Assembly: GCA_020201235.1 (NCBI GenBank) | Contig: JAIVHD010000020.1 | Location: 1 to 7,704, forward strand | Length of the DNA stretch: 7,704 nt | Source: Lysobacteraceae bacterium | GTDB lineage: Bacteria; Pseudomonadota; Gammaproteobacteria; Xanthomonadales; Wenzhouxiangellaceae | Reading direction: 5' to 3' | In this document: one piece after another, positions 5,368 to 7,704 of the stretch | How the letters are laid out: every line of letters starts with the position of its first letter | Position numbering within the stretch: the stretch's first letter is position 1 | The notes under the pieces: generated by a model | Databases searched by the model: none | Told to the model about the DNA's origin: nothing | What the model saw: only the letters and a program-made list of their open reading frames with translations | Program-made: the position numbers and the translations under genes

Positions 5368-7704
5368 GCGGCGATGACGCTGTCAGTCGCTTTTCACCGG
5401 CGCGGATTCTGCGCAGAGTTCGCCGCCATTGCTGGCGAGGGCTGGTCTGGTTCGTCATCGGGTCGGCGGTGCTGGTCAGCATCGGCCGGCTACTGGCACC
5501 GCAAGCCGATGCCTTGAGGCCGCTGGTCGAGGAGTTTCTGTCACAGTCGTTCGACCAGCCGGTTCGGATCGAGCGAATTGAGGCAAGCTGGCCGCGACTT
5601 TCGCCGCGCATCCGGCTGCTGGGCCTGGAGGTTGGCGAGTCTGGGCAGCGCTTGCTCGGTGTCGATCGAGCGATGCTTGAATTCAAGCTTTATAACCTGC
5701 TGCGGCCCGGGCGCAACAGCTTTGAACTGGCCGTGTTGGGGGTCGATGTGCGCCTGGCACAGAACGAGGACGGTCAGTGGAGCTGGCAACTGGAGCGAGG
5801 TGGCCAGTTTGCGGCAGGCTGGGAGCGAAGTCTTACGGCCGGCGATCTGGTGCTGCGCGATTCCGGAATTCGAATCGTCCCGAGTGGCTTTCCCGAACTG
5901 AACTGGTCGGTTCCTGAAGCCAGCATCAATCGCGTTGGCGACCAGCTTCGCGTCCAGCTCAGAGTGCTCCCACAGGATGATGCCGAGCAGGCCTTTGAGG
6001 CCAAGCTGAAGCTCGAGATGCCCGAATCGCGGCTTGAATCCGTATCGGGCTATGCGCAGGCGCCGGATGTTGAGTTGACCCACCCCGCATTCGACTCGTA
6101 TCCGGGCGCGGCGATGGATTTTCGCGCCCAGATGAAGTCCTGGCTTTTCTGGTCGCGCAGCGCCGGGGGCCGCGTTCACGCGCAGGTCGATCTGCACTCG
6201 CTCGACGCGGCCGGCGTCGCCGGCATCGCGTCAAGCCGCTTTTTTGTGGATGGAGTATGGAGTGACGCTGAATTCAGGCTCGAACTCAACGCACACGAGT
6301 TCGGGTCGTCCGATTCATCGCTGATTGCGGGCCTGGCTTACGGCCGATTGGGCGATCGCCAGGCGCTGATCGCCGAGCGCATTGATCTGGCCTATCTGCA
6401 TGCGCTGGCGAGCCCGTGGCTCGGGCGCGTCACTGCCTGGCCGAGGCTGCTCGAAGGTCAGGCCGAGGACCTGGCCTTCGGCTGGACCGCGGATGATGCG
6501 CTGTACCTGGCCGGCGGTCGCCTGGACAATTTCAGGATCAGCCTAAAGGCTCCGAATTTTTCAGTTTCGGCTGAAAGCCTCGAACTGGAGTTGAGCGGTG
6601 ACCGTGTGCGCCTACATCCCCGCGGCCAGTTGGAGCTCGAGTACCCGTTTTTGTATGCCAAGCCGATTCGGATCGATCAAGTCTCCGGTTCGATGACGAT
6701 GCTCGATGGCGGGCTCAAGCTCGACCGCCTCAAGTTGCGCCATCCGGAGTTTTCGCTGTCGGCCGATGGACGATTGGATGTGGACGCCGACGGCCTTTTG
6801 GTCGACCTGCTGGTCGATGTCGAGCGCTTTGAACCGACCTCGCTGCGCGCGTGGCTGCCTGCACACGGGCTGCCGGAAAAAACGCGCGGCTGGTTGGACG
6901 AGGCGCTGGCAGGACTCGATTCGGCCAGCGCTGTGACAACCTTGTTTGGTCGGCCGGCAAACTGGGGCAAGCGAGTGCCGCCGGGTGCGCTCAACAGCGT
7001 GGTCGAGTTCCTGGGGCTGGATCTGGCCTATGCCAAAGGCTGGCCGACGGCCGAGAACGTCGACGGCAGCGTCGAGTTTCTGGGTGAGTCCCCGACCGGC
7101 GTCGCTCGCCACGGCACGCTGGCCGAACTTGACCTGCGTGCCCAGCGCGCCTACATCGGGCAGCTGCGCGATGCCGAGCTCGAATTGAGCGTGGAGTCGG
7201 TCGACAGCAGCGCTGCTGATCTGGCACGGTTGATGGAAGCGCTGCCGCTGCAAGCGGCCCACCGGGCACTCGAGTCGATGCATTGGCAGGGGCCGGCCAC
7301 GGCCAGCGCCGAGGTGTGGTTCCCGGTCAAACATGCACAGGACTGGCAACTAACCGGTGCGGTTGCATTCGATCAGTCGATTCTGGAATTACCCGATCAG
7401 GAAATTGTGCTTCGGCAGTTGGACGGCCTGGTGCCGTTTAATCGTCGGAAAATGGGTCCGGCCAGTCTTCATGCTGAGTTGCTTGGCGAGCGCGTTCGAT
7501 TCGATCTGGACTCCTGGCTGACACCCGAATTTCGACTGTCCCTCACCGGTGTATGGCCGACCCTGGGACTTATTCCCGGCACCTGGCTTTCTCTCAGGCC
7601 TGAACTCGAGCGCGAAATCTCGGGGCTCAGCGAATGGTCGATCGAAGTTCATCCTTCCGAAGCCGGGACCAGCGAGCCGCTGGTGATGGTGCTTTCGGGT
7701 GATC
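5364..7704 (+). CDS. yhdP: YhdP-like AsmA-family envelope protein (TIGR02099/DUF3971 type), 3' truncated by the window edge
   Basis: The frame is open from TTG at 5364 to the right edge, 780 codons with no stop; E. coli YhdP is 1266 residues, so roughly 60 percent is present. After a basic N-terminus (RILRRVRRHCWR, 14-25) comes one membrane segment, about 26-44 (GLVWFVIGSAVLVSIGRLL), then a long periplasmic region. Its start, RPLVEEFLSQSFDQPVRIER followed by IEASWPRLSPRIRLLGLEV, has the AsmA/YhdP pattern of a helix, then beta strands with W-x-x-x-x-P. FEPTSLRAWLPAHGLPEKTR then GWLDEALAG, with W-L/P and W-L-D, matches the YhdP middle region. E. coli YhdP works with TamB and YdbH in moving phospholipids from inner to outer membrane. 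The TTG overlaps the rng stop by 4 bases. No strong Shine-Dalgarno is near it (AGGAG at 5339-5343 is 20 bases away), suggesting coupling to rng. The next in-frame ATG (5673) would remove the membrane anchor. The order rng-yhdP matches E. coli. Confidence 0.88.
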   Translation, partial: MSGDDAVSRFSPARILRRVRRHCWRGLVWFVIGSAVLVSIGRLLAPQADALRPLVEEFLSQSFDQPVRIERIEASWPRLSPRIRLLGLEVGESGQRLLGVDRAMLEFKLYNLLRPGRNSFELAVLGVDVRLAQNEDGQWSWQLERGGQFAAGWERSLTAGDLVLRDSGIRIVPSGFPELNWSVPEASINRVGDQLRVQLRVLPQDDAEQAFEAKLKLEMPESRLESVSGYAQAPDVELTHPAFDSYPGAAMDFRAQMKSWLFWSRSAGGRVHAQVDLHSLDAAGVAGIASSRFFVDGVWSDAEFRLELNAHEFGSSDSSLIAGLAYGRLGDRQALIAERIDLAYLHALASPWLGRVTAWPRLLEGQAEDLAFGWTADDALYLAGGRLDNFRISLKAPNFSVSAESLELELSGDRVRLHPRGQLELEYPFLYAKPIRIDQVSGSMTMLDGGLKLDRLKLRHPEFSLSADGRLDVDADGLLVDLLVDVERFEPTSLRAWLPAHGLPEKTRGWLDEALAGLDSASAVTTLFGRPANWGKRVPPGALNSVVEFLGLDLAYAKGWPTAENVDGSVEFLGESPTGVARHGTLAELDLRAQRAYIGQLRDAELELSVESVDSSAADLARLMEALPLQAAHRALESMHWQGPATASAEVWFPVKHAQDWQLTGAVAFDQSILELPDQEIVLRQLDGLVPFNRRKMGPASLHAELLGERVRFDLDSWLTPEFRLSLTGVWPTLGLIPGTWLSLRPELEREISGLSEWSIEVHPSEAGTSEPLVMVLSGD

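Noticed and set aside
5541..7349. Minus-strand frames of 218 and 245 residues (5541-6197 and 6612-7349)
   Set aside because: The + strand is one uninterrupted frame from 5364 to the right edge with a membrane segment and a YhdP pattern; these are its antisense shadows.

Overview
The window is GC-rich, densely coded and all on the + strand. It fits a chromosomal segment from a gammaproteobacterium, probably near the Xanthomonadales/Lysobacterales or Wenzhouxiangella-like lineages. That guess rests on recalled gene order (rsfS, rlmH, maf, rng, yhdP) and on the style of the secreted peptidase C-terminus. No rRNA, tRNA, IS element, CRISPR array or phage gene is seen.

Layout. Positions 1-1937 hold the C-terminal 644 residues of a large secreted protein, most likely an S8 (subtilisin-like) serine peptidase, whose N-terminus and catalytic domain lie left of the window. 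A 131-base gap follows, with a possible terminator hairpin and a weak candidate promoter. Then comes a housekeeping run: rsfS (ribosome silencing factor), a 212-base spacer, rlmH (23S rRNA pseudouridine-1915 N3-methyltransferase), maf/yhdE (nucleotide pyrophosphatase), rng (ribonuclease G) and the first 780 codons of a yhdP-like AsmA-family envelope protein gene that runs off the right edge. From rlmH onward the genes abut or overlap (gap of 4 bases, then two 4-base overlaps), so they are almost certainly co-transcribed.

How they work together. RsfS, RlmH and RNase G all act on the ribosome or its RNA: subunit-joining control, modification of helix 69 of 23S rRNA, and rRNA/mRNA processing. 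Maf removes non-canonical or excess pyrimidine nucleotides. YhdP takes part in phospholipid supply to the outer membrane. The cluster looks like a fusion of two arrangements that are separate in E. coli: (nadD)-rsfS-rlmH and maf-rng-yhdP.

I did not find a previously undescribed system. The points most worth a second look are the use of non-ATG starts in four of the five housekeeping genes, two identical TTGA stop/start overlaps, the rsfS frame staying open for 69 codons past its TGA to end 2 bases before rlmH, and the repeated C-terminal module of the secreted peptidase.
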